62,091 bases of DNA from an uncultured Pseudomonadales bacterium (GCA_905478995.1 CAJQKT010000013.1:1-62091), one strand, 5' to 3'. Numbered from the stretch's first letter, positions 33,135 to 42,720 are shown. Notes: generated by a model from the letters alone, not told the origin. Made by a program: numbers and translations.

Positions 33135-34847
33135 ATGAGTAATTCAAACACTACTATATACACACACGAATACTGGCCTGCTGAATCTCCACCATTGCCA
33201 CTGGAATATTTTTATCGCTATGAGGCGGAGATAGCCGACAGTGATTTTTTAGTGCAACCGAAGAATGGTGAGGCAACACATTATAGTTGGCGCGAGGTGG
33301 GTGATCAGTCGCGACGCGTAGCGAGTTATTTGCGCAGTCTTAATATGCCGGCAGGAAGCAAAGTTGCGCTATTGGCAAAAAACTCAGCGCATTGGGTTAT
33401 GGCTGATTTGGCTATTTGGATGGCGGGTCATGTGACGGTGCCGCTTTATCCGGCCATGCCGATTGATCATGTCGAACATGTTATTGATCACAGTGATGCA
33501 GAATTTATTTTTCTTAGCGGTATGGATAACTGGGAAGAAATGCAGGCCGGCTTGCGCAAAGTTGAGCGCGGTATTGCTTTGCCTGGTGGGCCTGACGATC
33601 CGCGTTTTATTTCGTGGCAGGCAGTGATTGAGCAAAGCACACCGCTGACCGAAAACACCCAGCGCGCTGCCGATGAATTGGCTACGATCGTGTACACCTC
33701 GGGCAGTACCGGCATGCCCAAAGGCGCGATGCTTAATTTTTCAGCGTTAGCCGCGGCCACCGTGTTGGATCCTGTCTATTTGCATATTTCGAAAGATGAC
33801 CGTGGTATTTCGTACCTTCCGTTAGCGCACGTTGCAGAGCGTTTGACTGTTGAAATGGGTTCAATTAGTTGTGGCACCTGCATTTATTTTAGCGAAGGGC
33901 TAGAGACCTTCACTCAAGATTTACGTCGTGCTCGTCCCACCATCTTTTTTAGTGTGCCGCGCTTATGGATGAAATTTAAATTTGGCATTTTACAAAATAT
34001 ACCCGCCGAGCAACTCGATAAACTTTTAGATGACCCTGCTACCCGTGAGCAGACACAAAAAGCGGTGCTTGAACCATTAGGTTTAGATCAGGTGCGCTAT
34101 GCTTTTTGTGGCAGTGCACCTATGTCGCAAGATCTCCTCAGCTGGTATCAGCGCCTCGGGATGAATATTTTAGAAGGTTATGGCATGACCGAAAACTTTG
34201 GTTACTCCTTTGCCACTATAGCAGGGCAAGAACGGTTGGGTTATGTGGGTACGGTAAGGCCTGGTGTTGAAGCAAAACTGACTGAGCAAGGTGAAGTGTT
34301 AGTTCGAGCGCACACAAATATGACGGGTTACTACAAAGCTCCTGAAAAAACTCGCGAAGCACTTACAGACGATGGTTTTGTATGCACTGGCGATAAAGGA
34401 GAGTTTGACGAGCAAGGGCGCCTGCGTATTACTGGGCGTATTAAAGAATTGTTTAAAACTAGTAAAGGTAAGTATGTTGCGCCGGCACCTATTGAAGACA
34501 AAATTTTGAGTAGTTTGCTGTTAGAGGCCTGTTGCGTGATGGGGTCGGGAGAGCCGCAACCTATAGCGCTGCTTATGTTGTCTCCAGATGCCCGGGTAGC
34601 GGCAGCGAATGCCGACCAGCGCGCCGGGATGACGCAGCAGTTCGCAGCTTTGTTAGCCGATGTGAATGCACAGATAGAGGCTCATGAAAAATTGCATGCA
34701 CTTATTATTGTTAAAGATGAGTGGAACATAGAAAACGGCTATCTCACTCCGACTATGAAAATAAAACGTTCGGTTGTAGAGTCGGCCTACGAGCCTCGCT
34801 TAGGCGAATGGTATGCGGCCGATAAAGGGATTTATTGGGAGGCATAG
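33135..34847 (+). CDS. Long-chain acyl-CoA synthetase (AMP-binding)
   Basis: Adenylate-forming enzyme of 570 aa that activates carboxylic acids to CoA thioesters. The P-loop motif is YTSGSTGMPKGAM (about 190-202), then EGYGMTENF, TGDKGEFDEQGRLRITGRIKELFKTSKGKYVAP, covering the A5, A7 and A8 motifs; the catalytic Lys near the C-terminus is in LTPTMKIKRS. Similar to FadD/FAA-class synthetases (long acyl chains probable). The TTG 33123 reading starts inside the GGAAGG ribosome-binding site, so ATG 33132 or 33135 is the start. It probably shares a transcript with the MaoC, reductase and thioesterase genes that follow. Confidence 0.92.
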   Translation: MSNSNTTIYTHEYWPAESPPLPLEYFYRYEAEIADSDFLVQPKNGEATHYSWREVGDQSRRVASYLRSLNMPAGSKVALLAKNSAHWVMADLAIWMAGHVTVPLYPAMPIDHVEHVIDHSDAEFIFLSGMDNWEEMQAGLRKVERGIALPGGPDDPRFISWQAVIEQSTPLTENTQRAADELATIVYTSGSTGMPKGAMLNFSALAAATVLDPVYLHISKDDRGISYLPLAHVAERLTVEMGSISCGTCIYFSEGLETFTQDLRRARPTIFFSVPRLWMKFKFGILQNIPAEQLDKLLDDPATREQTQKAVLEPLGLDQVRYAFCGSAPMSQDLLSWYQRLGMNILEGYGMTENFGYSFATIAGQERLGYVGTVRPGVEAKLTEQGEVLVRAHTNMTGYYKAPEKTREALTDDGFVCTGDKGEFDEQGRLRITGRIKELFKTSKGKYVAPAPIEDKILSSLLLEACCVMGSGEPQPIALLMLSPDARVAAANADQRAGMTQQFAALLADVNAQIEAHEKLHALIIVKDEWNIENGYLTPTMKIKRSVVESAYEPRLGEWYAADKGIYWEA

Positions 34848-34981
34848 ACCCGCTGCCGATTGAGCCCAAGGCATTATTAAAATCATCACATGCAGCAAAA
34901 AATAATACGGGCAATTTTTTAAGACTCATTGGGTTTAAAGATGTTGATCAAACTATTCATTTAATTTTGGGAGATTACATA

Positions 34982-35440
34982 ATGAAAACGATTAAGCGAG
35001 AAGATATCGCGCAGTACCAGAATGTTGAATTAGAAAGTAGCGAGTGGCATACCGTCACTCAAGAGCAAATTAATCAGTTTGCCGACTGTACGCTCGATCA
35101 TCAATTTATTCATATTGATCCAGAAAAGGCCAGCCAAACACCGTTTGGCGGCACGATCGCCCACGGATTTTTAACGTTATCAATGCTTTCTCATTTTTCT
35201 GAGCAATTTGCATTGGTCATTGAAGGCACTTATATGGGTGTGAACTATGGCTTTGATTCTGTGCGTTTTATTTCGCCGGTAAAAGTAGGTAAAAAAATTC
35301 GCGCCCACGCAAAGTCGCTCGAAATTGTTGAAAAGCGACCGGGTCAGTTTATGAGTAGAACTGAGGTGACCGTAGAAATTGAAGGCGAAGAAAAGCCAGC
35401 GTTAAAAGCGGTCTGGATTGGTATGCAAATGGTAAGTTAA
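34982..35440 (+). CDS. MaoC-like hot-dog dehydratase
   Basis: A protein of 152 aa of the (R)-enoyl-CoA hydratase/MaoC group. The hydratase-2 motif is FADCTLDHQFIHIDPEKASQTPFGGTIAHGF, with catalytic Asp and His, and NYGFDSVRFISPV follows. It adds water to trans-2-enoyl-CoA, giving (R)-3-hydroxyacyl-CoA, or acts on related thioesters. ATG 34982 is preceded by GGGAG; a longer frame from 34835 overlaps the synthetase and lacks family similarity. Confidence 0.9.
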   Translation: MKTIKREDIAQYQNVELESSEWHTVTQEQINQFADCTLDHQFIHIDPEKASQTPFGGTIAHGFLTLSMLSHFSEQFALVIEGTYMGVNYGFDSVRFISPVKVGKKIRAHAKSLEIVEKRPGQFMSRTEVTVEIEGEEKPALKAVWIGMQMVS

Positions 35441-35523
35441 GTGCCCACCCATATTTCTGTAAGGGTCGTCACACCTTTGCAGTAACTCTTTTTAGTCAGT
35501 GGATAGAATTGTTAGAGGTTGTT

Positions 35524-36501
35524 ATGAAGGCTTTAGTTTGTAATGAATTTGGATCTGCGGAAAGCTTAGTTATTGAAGATCGCGAGACACCAGCGCCGGG
35601 CAAAGGCGAGCTGCTGATTGATATCAAAGCGGCGGGGTTAAACTTTCCCGATGTGTTAACTGTGCAGGGCAAATACCAAATCACGCCCGATTTACCTTTT
35701 GTCCCAGGCGTTGAATCGGCTGGCATCGTGGCTGCAGTGGGCGAGGGTGTTACCCGGTTTAAGGTAGGTGATCGGGTGATCTCTACGATTGCGATTGGGG
35801 CATTCGCCACAGCGTGTATTGCACCTGAGGGCGTGGTGATGCCTATGGCGTCTAATATGACTTTTGAGCAGGCGGCGGGATTTTGCATTACCTACGCCAC
35901 CTCTTATTATGCGTTTAAACAGCGCGCTCAATTAAAGGCTGGCGAAACGGTTTTAGTCTTGGGTGCAGCAGGCGGCGTGGGCATCACCGCTATTCAAATT
36001 GCCAAACATATGGGAGCTAAGGTGATTGCCGCGGCGAGTACTGAAGAGAAACTCGATTTTGCCTGTGCCGCGGGCGCGGATATGCGCATTAACTACAGTA
36101 CCGAAAACCTCAAGGACAAAATTAAAGAATTAACGGGTGGTAAAGGCGCTGATGTCATTTATGACCCTGTAGGTGGCGATTACAGTGAGCAGGCTTATCG
36201 TTCTATTGCGTGGTACGGCCGCTATTTGGTGATTGGTTTTGCAGCCGGCCCCATACCTAAAATCCCTTTGAATTTGCCACTGCTAAAAGGCGGCGATATT
36301 CTCGGTGTTTTTTGGGGAGGTTGGGCTGCGCGCGACCCTGCTGGATCACAGCAGAATTTTGTTGAATTGTTGCAACTGGTCGAAGCCGGAAGTTTAGTGC
36401 CGATTACTACTGAAGTTTATGATTTTGAGGATTATGCTAACGCTTTTGCCTGTTTGACTGAGCGTCGTGCACGCGGCAAAGTCATATTGCGTATGCAGTA
36501 A
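35524..36501 (+). CDS. Zinc-free NADPH:quinone oxidoreductase family enzyme
   Basis: Medium-chain reductase of 325 aa. The N-terminal GroES-like part (MKALVCNEFGSAESLVIEDRETPAPGKGELLIDIKAAGLNFPDVLTVQGKY) matches quinone reductase/enoyl reductase proteins without Zn-ligating cysteines. VLVLGAAGGVGITAIQIAKHMGAKVIAAASTEEK is the NADPH Rossmann loop. It could reduce an enoyl-CoA or quinone in the same catabolic operon. ATG 35524 has AGAGG upstream. Confidence 0.9.
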   Translation: MKALVCNEFGSAESLVIEDRETPAPGKGELLIDIKAAGLNFPDVLTVQGKYQITPDLPFVPGVESAGIVAAVGEGVTRFKVGDRVISTIAIGAFATACIAPEGVVMPMASNMTFEQAAGFCITYATSYYAFKQRAQLKAGETVLVLGAAGGVGITAIQIAKHMGAKVIAAASTEEKLDFACAAGADMRINYSTENLKDKIKELTGGKGADVIYDPVGGDYSEQAYRSIAWYGRYLVIGFAAGPIPKIPLNLPLLKGGDILGVFWGGWAARDPAGSQQNFVELLQLVEAGSLVPITTEVYDFEDYANAFACLTERRARGKVILRMQ

Positions 36502-36512
36502 GGAGTTTTTCG

Positions 36513-36539
36513 ATGGGTTGGATGGTGATAATTTTATGA
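36513..36539 (+). CDS. Eight-codon leader ORF coupled to the thioesterase gene
   Basis: Directly after the previous gene, AAGGAG is followed by ATG (36513) and an eight-codon frame reading MGWMVIIL. Its stop TGA overlaps the ATG of the thioesterase (ATGA at 36536-36539). The thioesterase ATG itself has no good ribosome-binding site. This layout would let ribosomes that finish the short frame restart on the thioesterase. Confidence 0.5.
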   Translation: MGWMVIIL

Positions 36540-36982
36540 ATAAATCTTCAATGCTTGAGCGTGGCTCGCAGCGCAGCGATTACGGCTTTTTTGTGCCGCT
36601 GACCACGCGCTGGCACGACAACGATATTTATGGCCATGTAAATAACGTTGTCTATTACAGTTATTTTGATACCACGGCCAACAGCTTTTTGATTCATGAG
36701 GGCGGTTTAGATATTCATACGAGCGATGTGATTGGCGTAGTGGTAAGTTCGAACTGCGATTTTTTTAGCTCAATTGCCTATCCCGATGAGTTAGAGGGTG
36801 GGTTGCGGGTGGGTAAGCTTGGCAATAGTTCAGTCACCTATGAGCTGGCTATTTTTAAGCGTGGTGAGCCAGGCGCGGTGGCAGCTGGAAGCTTTACGCA
36901 TGTTTTTGTAGAGCGTGAAACGCAGCGCCCGACGCCTATACCCGAGCGGATTCGTGGTGCACTACAAAAATTAGAAGCGTAA
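36536..36982 (+). CDS. Acyl-CoA thioesterase, 4HBT/YbgC-like hot-dog family
   Basis: A protein of 148 aa with the 4-hydroxybenzoyl-CoA thioesterase motif RWHDNDIYGHVNNVVYYSYFDTTAN, where the Asp after HDN-D is in the catalytic position. It hydrolyses acyl-CoA thioesters in the cytoplasm. A start at 36536 leaves about 20 residues before the motif, as usual. It is the last gene of the plus-strand run and convergent with the monooxygenase. Confidence 0.88.
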   Translation: MNKSSMLERGSQRSDYGFFVPLTTRWHDNDIYGHVNNVVYYSYFDTTANSFLIHEGGLDIHTSDVIGVVVSSNCDFFSSIAYPDELEGGLRVGKLGNSSVTYELAIFKRGEPGAVAAGSFTHVFVERETQRPTPIPERIRGALQKLEA

Positions 36983-36995
36983 GGTCAATAGGCGG

Positions 36996-38558
36996 CTAGC
37001 TAGGCACTGCAGTTTTAGGGTGAATCTGAAAATCATTCCACTGTATGTGACGATGCCGCTTGCGAAATGTGCGGGCGTTATAGGGGTATAGCGTGGCGAT
37101 TCTGCCGTCTGGGCGCTTGTAATAACTTGAGCAGCTGCCAGCCCATACGGTTTCTTGAAGTTTTTCTTGCAGGTCCTCATTAAACTCAGCCATCGCCTGT
37201 GGGGTGGGAGCAAGGAGCTGATTTCTCCCAGCCTTGGTGATGCACTGCATGATGTAATCGACTTGTTGTTCAATCATATAGACAACGGATGTTGTGCCCA
37301 CGCCAGTATTAGGGCCGGTGATAAAATACGCATTAGGGAGCCCTGCTACCATCGCACCTTTGTAGGCTTGCGGAAGGTCTTGCCACAGGTCGGCTAATTT
37401 CAGGCCGTTAGGGCCGGTGACCGATATCGACGCGATGTGCCCATCAATATCAAAGCCTGTAGCATAAACAATAACATCAGCCATTCTCAGTTCATCCTGA
37501 TGGGTCACAATACCTGTGTGTTCTATGCGTTTTATACCCTCTGTAATCAGCGATACGTTGTTGCGATTGAGCGCGGTAAAAAAATCGTCGGAAAGTAAGA
37601 TCCGTTTACAGCCTGGCGAGTAGCCTGGTGTTAGGCTTTCATGGAGTGACGCGTCCTTGATACTTTGCGACATAAACGAGTTAATTAAGCGTTTGGTGCG
37701 CTGACTATAGCGCGTATCTTTTTTCGTTTTAACCAGTGGGTAAGCAAGCAGTTCGCCTTTGTAAAAGAAGGCAGCACGCAAGAGTTTGTTGAGCCATGGC
37801 CAGCGTTTAAGGCGCTTTTTTTCTGCCGCGGAGTAAGCGCGATTGTTGCGCGGCATGATGTAGTTTGGTGTGCGCTGATACACATCTACTTGCGCGGCTA
37901 CTTTGGCGATCTCAGGCACAATTTGCACGGCACTGGCAGCGCTGCCAATAACGGCAATACGTTTGCCTGTGAGCTCAATGCTGTGATCCCACTCGGCAGA
38001 ATGCATCGTTTTACCGGTGAAGTCTTCACTCCCAGCGATGACCGGTACACTAGGGCGATGCAGGCCTCCACTGCCGGTCACAACATGATGTGATTGCACA
38101 ACATGCCCGTCAGAAAAGTGAGTTTCCCACAGTTGAGTTTGCTCGTTAAAAGAAGTGCCTTGGCAATACATACCAAGTTCAATGTGGCGTGTGACCCCGT
38201 ATTTTTCGGCGCAGTGCTCAATGTACTCGCGTATTTCGGCGCCGGGAGAAAATACCTTAGACCAATTGGGGTTGGGTTCAAAAGAAAAACAATACAAATG
38301 TGATGCTACATCACAAGCCACGCCAGGATAGGTGTTATGTAGCCAGGTGCCGCCAATACCGTTCGCTTTTTCATAAATTTTAAAATTACTGATGTTGCCT
38401 TCAAGCAATTTTATTGCCATGCAAATACCAGAAAAACCAGCACCGATAACCAATACATCGAGTATCGCTGCTGAGTTATTCAGTTTAGATAAGGTCGCCT
38501 GATCCGTATTTTTTCCAGAATGAGGCTCGTTGCGTGCGGGCTGTTGAATTAACGACAT
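36996..38558 (-). CDS. Flavin-binding Baeyer-Villiger-type monooxygenase
   Basis: Class B flavoprotein monooxygenase of 520 aa. FAD fold VLVIGAGFSGICMAIKLLEG, NADP fold IAVIGSAASAVQIVPEIAK, and the BVMO fingerprint F-x-G-x3-H-x3-W as FTGKTMHSAEW (between them). GIGGTWLHNTYPGVACDV is the aromatic loop after the FAD site. It would insert oxygen next to a carbonyl or oxidise a soft nucleophile; substrate not predictable. TTG 38627 would add 23 residues with no homology; ATG 38558 is preferred though its ribosome-binding site is weak. Confidence 0.9.
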   Translation of the reverse strand: MSLIQQPARNEPHSGKNTDQATLSKLNNSAAILDVLVIGAGFSGICMAIKLLEGNISNFKIYEKANGIGGTWLHNTYPGVACDVASHLYCFSFEPNPNWSKVFSPGAEIREYIEHCAEKYGVTRHIELGMYCQGTSFNEQTQLWETHFSDGHVVQSHHVVTGSGGLHRPSVPVIAGSEDFTGKTMHSAEWDHSIELTGKRIAVIGSAASAVQIVPEIAKVAAQVDVYQRTPNYIMPRNNRAYSAAEKKRLKRWPWLNKLLRAAFFYKGELLAYPLVKTKKDTRYSQRTKRLINSFMSQSIKDASLHESLTPGYSPGCKRILLSDDFFTALNRNNVSLITEGIKRIEHTGIVTHQDELRMADVIVYATGFDIDGHIASISVTGPNGLKLADLWQDLPQAYKGAMVAGLPNAYFITGPNTGVGTTSVVYMIEQQVDYIMQCITKAGRNQLLAPTPQAMAEFNEDLQEKLQETVWAGSCSSYYKRPDGRIATLYPYNARTFRKRHRHIQWNDFQIHPKTAVPS

Positions 38559-38864
38559 AAAAGATAATACATCCAAGTTGGAGTAAAATAGCTTGTACCA
38601 GCAAGCAGCTGTTCTAAAGAAGAGCAACGCAATAGAGGGGCCACCTGATGGCCAGTCAACAATATAGCGGCTTTTTGGTGTAAAAGCCTGTCTCCTATGA
38701 GACAGGCTGTAGTTTACAAGTCCTAGTTGTTAGGCTTATGGGCTGTAAAAAATTAGCCATTTAGGTCGCTCAGGTGACACCTGTTTCGACGCTAAATCCT
38801 GTACCTTGTATGTGGTGTTTAGTCTAGGGCGGTTCCGACAATTCATTGAGTAGGACGATAGTGC
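38559..38864. other. Divergent intergenic region with strong hairpin
   Basis: Holds a perfect 10-bp inverted repeat AGCCTGTCTC (38685-38694)/GAGACAGGCT (38699-38708) with the loop CTAT. On the minus strand it is followed by TTTTA, so it could end antisense transcription from the SDR side, or act as an operator between the divergent monooxygenase and SDR genes. Confidence 0.6.
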
Positions 38865-39686
38865 ATGAAAGATTTTTCTGAGCGGGTTGTCGTTATTACG
38901 GGAGCGGCTTCGGGTATCGGCCGGCAGTTGGGGCTGCAACTTGCAAAGCGAGGTGCTGTGTTGGCCTTGGCAGATAAAGACTATCAGGGTTTGAGTGAAA
39001 CCTTGCAGCAGGTAGAAGCCATCGGAGGGGTGGCCAGCTTATATGAGTTGGACGTGGCCGATGCGGTGGCCTTTCAAGCATTTGCAGATGCAGTTATTAA
39101 CCAGTATCACGCGATTCATCTATTAATTAATAATGCCGGCGTAGCCTTACTCGATTCTATTGAGGAGCAAAGTCACGAAGATGTGGCGTGGTTGATGAAT
39201 ATTAATTTTTGGGGCGTGGTGCATGGGACTAAAGCTTTTTTACCTTATTTAAAAAAAGCTGATGAAGCTCATATTGTCAATATTTCTAGTATCTTTGGTA
39301 TAGTAGCGATGCCCATGCACAGCGCTTATAACGCCTCAAAATTTGCCGTGCGGGGCTACACCGAAGCACTTGCCATTGAAATGACCGGAAGTAATGTGAG
39401 TGTTAGCTGCGTGCATCCCGGTGGTATCAAAACGGATATTGCACGCAATGCTCGTGTATCGCATAAGGAATTAAGACATGCTCGAGAAAAAGTCTCATCG
39501 GGTTTTGATGCCGTGGCGAAGACCACCTCGGAGCGCGCTGCCAAGCTCATTATTCGAGGCGTTGAGCGACGTCAACGGAGAGTTTTAATTGGGCCCGATG
39601 CTTGGTTGATCGATAAAGTCGTACGATTTTTTCCGGCAGCCTATGCGCGTATATTTCGATTACATAAGTTGTTTAAACAAGAATAA
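38865..39686 (+). CDS. Short-chain dehydrogenase/reductase
   Basis: Classical SDR of 273 aa: TGAASGIG cofactor loop (residues 12-19), NNAG, catalytic Ser in NISSIFG and YNASK, then HPGGIKTDI. The C-terminal RVLIGPDAWLIDKVVRFFPA stretch resembles SDRs often paired with flavin monooxygenases of the kind encoded divergently here. It would interconvert an alcohol and a ketone with NAD(P). Because the two genes face away from each other over a hairpin, they may be co-regulated; an alcohol-to-ketone-to-ester route is plausible but unproven. Confidence 0.92.
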   Translation: MKDFSERVVVITGAASGIGRQLGLQLAKRGAVLALADKDYQGLSETLQQVEAIGGVASLYELDVADAVAFQAFADAVINQYHAIHLLINNAGVALLDSIEEQSHEDVAWLMNINFWGVVHGTKAFLPYLKKADEAHIVNISSIFGIVAMPMHSAYNASKFAVRGYTEALAIEMTGSNVSVSCVHPGGIKTDIARNARVSHKELRHAREKVSSGFDAVAKTTSERAAKLIIRGVERRQRRVLIGPDAWLIDKVVRFFPAAYARIFRLHKLFKQE

Positions 39687-39795
39687 ATCGTATTGCTTTA
39701 TGCTGAGTGTTGCTGATTGCAGTCAATTTTAGGTGGCTGTGATACCCAACTACTCTATAATCATCTACTTCAATAATAAGATTCTTTTAAAATAT

Positions 39796-40551
39796 ATGAA
39801 AACTTTCGTAAGGATTTTTCTTTTGGTATCTTTATCTTTTTCAAGCGCTGCTGACGATAATTGGCCTGATAACGAACGAGTTGCCGTCAGCCTTTCTTAT
39901 GACGATGCGTTAGGTTCACAGCTGGACAACGCTGTGCCACAACTTAATCAATATCATTTTAAGGGTTCATTTTACCTCACGTTATCTTCGCCTGTAGTTC
40001 CTCAGCGACTCGACGAATGGCGGAGCGCTGCTGAGCATGGGCATGAATTAGGCAACCACACAATTAGTCATGCATGCCGCGCAGATATATCTGATCGTGA
40101 CTGGGTCGCGCCGCAAAATGATTTGGCTAAGCGCAGTGTTGTGCAAATGGTTGATGAGGTGAAATTGGCCAATGATTATCTTTATGCTATTGATGGAAAA
40201 AAAAGCCGCACAATGATGCTGCCATGTGGTGAATCGCAGGCAAAAGATGGTGATTATTTGCCGCAAGTGAAAGACCAGTTTGTCGCTATAAAAGGCTTCG
40301 AGGCAGCTTCACTTAACGCCATCATGCATATGCCGGCTGAACTCTCGGGCGCTGAGCTTATTGCGTATTTGCAGTCGGCAAAAAATCAACAAAGAAAGTT
40401 GGTCAATATTATCTTTCATGGTGTGGGCGGCGATTATTTAACAATTTCTAACGATGCACATAAAGAGCTATTAGATTTTCTAGATCAGCACCGTGATGAT
40501 TATTGGGTTGATAGTTATATCAATATCATGCAGCAGTTTGCTAACCATTAG
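39796..40551 (+). CDS. Exported polysaccharide deacetylase (NodB-like)
   Basis: A protein of 251 aa with a signal peptide (MKTFVRIFLLVSLSFSSA). NodB-fold motifs: SLSYDDA (motif 1, the two Asp) and HELGNHTISH (motif 2, H-x3-H metal ligands), and IIFHGVGG near the C-terminus. It probably removes N- or O-acetyl groups from a polymer or peptidoglycan in the periplasm. ATG 39796 makes a standard signal sequence; the GTG at 39733 would put residues before it. Confidence 0.85.
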   Translation: MKTFVRIFLLVSLSFSSAADDNWPDNERVAVSLSYDDALGSQLDNAVPQLNQYHFKGSFYLTLSSPVVPQRLDEWRSAAEHGHELGNHTISHACRADISDRDWVAPQNDLAKRSVVQMVDEVKLANDYLYAIDGKKSRTMMLPCGESQAKDGDYLPQVKDQFVAIKGFEAASLNAIMHMPAELSGAELIAYLQSAKNQQRKLVNIIFHGVGGDYLTISNDAHKELLDFLDQHRDDYWVDSYINIMQQFANH

Positions 40552-40662
40552 TTGTTTGGCAGTGTTAGGTTGGTTACAAGCTCAATAATTGTTAAAGACT
40601 TTTTTTCTGGATATCCGCATTGCGGCTGAATGCAGTGCTTCATGGGTTGTTTAAGTACTGAC

Positions 40663-41643
40663 TTAGAGATGTGTTTTTATTGCAGCGATATGCCGCGCGA
40701 AGGCGCGGCTGTCTTCCCAGCTAACAACGCTGGGCTGTGATTGTCCGGCCAGTAATTCTTGGCTGACTTGCTCAATTTGATAGTTAAAACCCTGATGGTC
40801 GCGCACTTCACTAAAGCAATCGATACATTCGTTACCTTCATATAGTTTGACTTCTCGGGCACCCCAATAATCACTAATGGTTAGCGTGGCTTGGTCGCCA
40901 ATTAAGGTGAGATAGTTGTTGAGCTTGCAGCGAAAGGATGTGGCCATTTGTGCAGTTGCATTACTATCTTCACCATAGGTGTTCAAAATAATTACGTCAT
41001 CTTCTACGCCATTGTCAGCTAGATGGTGCCAGACGGTTTGTGCATTAGGGTCTTGCTGCAAAAAAAGCCATGCCATGGCGATAGGGTAAATCCCCATTTC
41101 TAGTAGGCAGCCTCCAGCCAAGCGATTATCGTATTCGCGCAAGTCAGGGCTGTAGGGCAGGGCAAAGCCAAAATCGGCTTTGACATGGCAAAGCTTACCT
41201 ATCCGTCCTGCATTGACCCACTCTTGAGCTTTTTTGATGACCGGCAAAAAGTAAGTCCACATGCCTTCCATAAAATAGCGTGACTCTTGCTGCGCAACTG
41301 CAAGTACCTCTTCTAATTCGTCTGGCGTTACTGTGGCAGGCTTTTCACAAAGCACATGCTTGCCAGCACGAAGGGCAGCAATGGCTTGGTCCTTGTGATG
41401 GCTGTGCGGCGTGGCAATATAAACCGCATCAACATTGGGGTCTGCAAGCAGCTCAGCATAATTGCCATAGGCCTTGTTAATAGAAAACAACTGAGAAAAT
41501 GACTGCGCTGATTCGAGTTGGCGCGATGCTACTGCATAAAGGCAGGCGTTTTTTGCCTGTTTAATATCGGTGGCAAATGTTTTGGCGATACGGCCTGCGC
41601 CAATAATTCCCCATCGAATAGCCGGGCTGGTTGGCTCATTCAT
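40663..41643 (-). CDS. Gfo/Idh/MocA family NAD(P)-dependent oxidoreductase
   Basis: A protein of 326 aa with the N-terminal Rossmann motif RWGIIGAGRIAKTFATDI and the family EKPA motif (HVLCEKPATVTPDEL) whose Lys is catalytic. GGCLLEMGIYPIAMAWLF continues the catalytic barrel-like sheet. Acts on sugars, inositols or related polyols, or trans-1,2-dihydrodiols. Its ATG overlaps the stop of the 2OG dioxygenase gene (ATGA), so the two are one translational unit. Confidence 0.92.
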   Translation of the reverse strand: MNEPTSPAIRWGIIGAGRIAKTFATDIKQAKNACLYAVASRQLESAQSFSQLFSINKAYGNYAELLADPNVDAVYIATPHSHHKDQAIAALRAGKHVLCEKPATVTPDELEEVLAVAQQESRYFMEGMWTYFLPVIKKAQEWVNAGRIGKLCHVKADFGFALPYSPDLREYDNRLAGGCLLEMGIYPIAMAWLFLQQDPNAQTVWHHLADNGVEDDVIILNTYGEDSNATAQMATSFRCKLNNYLTLIGDQATLTISDYWGAREVKLYEGNECIDCFSEVRDHQGFNYQIEQVSQELLAGQSQPSVVSWEDSRAFARHIAAIKTHL

Positions 41644-42350
41644 ACTGTGCGATCTTCAATGACTTGATTCGAGGAAAAAGCGTAACGCATATTTCTATAC
41701 ACGCAGGTGTCGGTGATATTGTCAGGTGTGTTGGCAGGGCAGCAGCGATAGTTGGTTGAAACACGATGCAGATTATTGATCGGTAAAACACGATGCCACA
41801 GATGCCCATGAATCAGAACCAGAGTGCCTTTTTTCGGCGTCAGTACGACCTGCCCGGTAAAATCTTCATTGGTGTCGCCAACACTAATGGCTCCACCTTT
41901 GTGTGTGCCGGGCATGACTAAGACTTGCCCTCCGGTGTTGTGGTCAATATCCATTGTGTAAACCAAACGATTTAAATTGAATTGAGATTTATCTTCTGGT
42001 GGGCAGTCTTGATGCCAGGCCTGCCCGTTGGAGCCTTTCTTGCTAAACATGATCATGCTGGAGAGGCTTTTCCAACCAGGGCCCAAGATAGCTTTGGTGA
42101 GATTAATTAAGCGCTGATCTTGCTCAGCGATGTCAAAGTCTTGTAAGCCGTCTAGCTGAGGAAACCAAGGTATGACATCGGTGTTTGATTTTTGAAGAAA
42201 TTCTTCGTTGTGAGCGAAATCGGGGTCGTCGCCAAAGTGCGTTAAAATACTTTGCTGATATTTATCCATCAGCTGGGCATCGAAAAAGTTATCTATCGAG
42301 AGATAGCCATGCTGCCAAAATTCTTGAGCGTTATTGTCAATATTGATCAT
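41640..42350 (-). CDS. PhyH-like Fe(II)/2-oxoglutarate dioxygenase
   Basis: A protein of 236 aa. The iron-binding facial triad is visible as WHQDCP (H-x-D) near residue 114 and the distal HGHLWHRVLP, with HRVSTNYRC giving the 2-oxoglutarate Arg. Family members hydroxylate phytanoyl-CoA, ectoine or small acids; the substrate here is unknown. It is coupled by ATGA overlap to a Gfo/Idh/MocA dehydrogenase, a pairing that suggests hydroxylation followed by oxidation of the product. Confidence 0.88.
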   Translation of the reverse strand: MINIDNNAQEFWQHGYLSIDNFFDAQLMDKYQQSILTHFGDDPDFAHNEEFLQKSNTDVIPWFPQLDGLQDFDIAEQDQRLINLTKAILGPGWKSLSSMIMFSKKGSNGQAWHQDCPPEDKSQFNLNRLVYTMDIDHNTGGQVLVMPGTHKGGAISVGDTNEDFTGQVVLTPKKGTLVLIHGHLWHRVLPINNLHRVSTNYRCCPANTPDNITDTCVYRNMRYAFSSNQVIEDRTV

Positions 42351-42720
42351 GCCTTTATATTAGCACTATTGATTTTGTTCCTACCATTCAATCGATGATT
42401 GCTGCTACCTATCGTGCGACAGCGTATCGAAGAGGGGCTCTACGACGCTAGATTTGACTGACTAAGACTGCTTAGCTACCAAAAAATAATCAAAGTTATG
42501 ATGCTTTGGCGGCCCATCACGATGGATGCCAGACGCAACTAATGAACATCATAGAGTGCGCCGCTTTTTCTGCCGTATTAGTAAGGCAGCAAGGATAGGC
42601 AGCCTTAATTTGCGGTTGGATCGATCGCCTAGAAACGGTCGATTTGCTCCAGATTTGGCCTTGTCAGTGGGTTGCATTCAGCCCCGCTGCAAGTATGACG
42701 CTGGCTTCTACCCAAGAGAC
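42351..42720. other. Intergenic region between ADH and PhyH genes
   Basis: About 370 bases. A plus-strand frame (42526-42804) overlaps the ADH end on the other strand and has no motif. No strong hairpin or promoter pair is visible to me. Confidence 0.4.
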
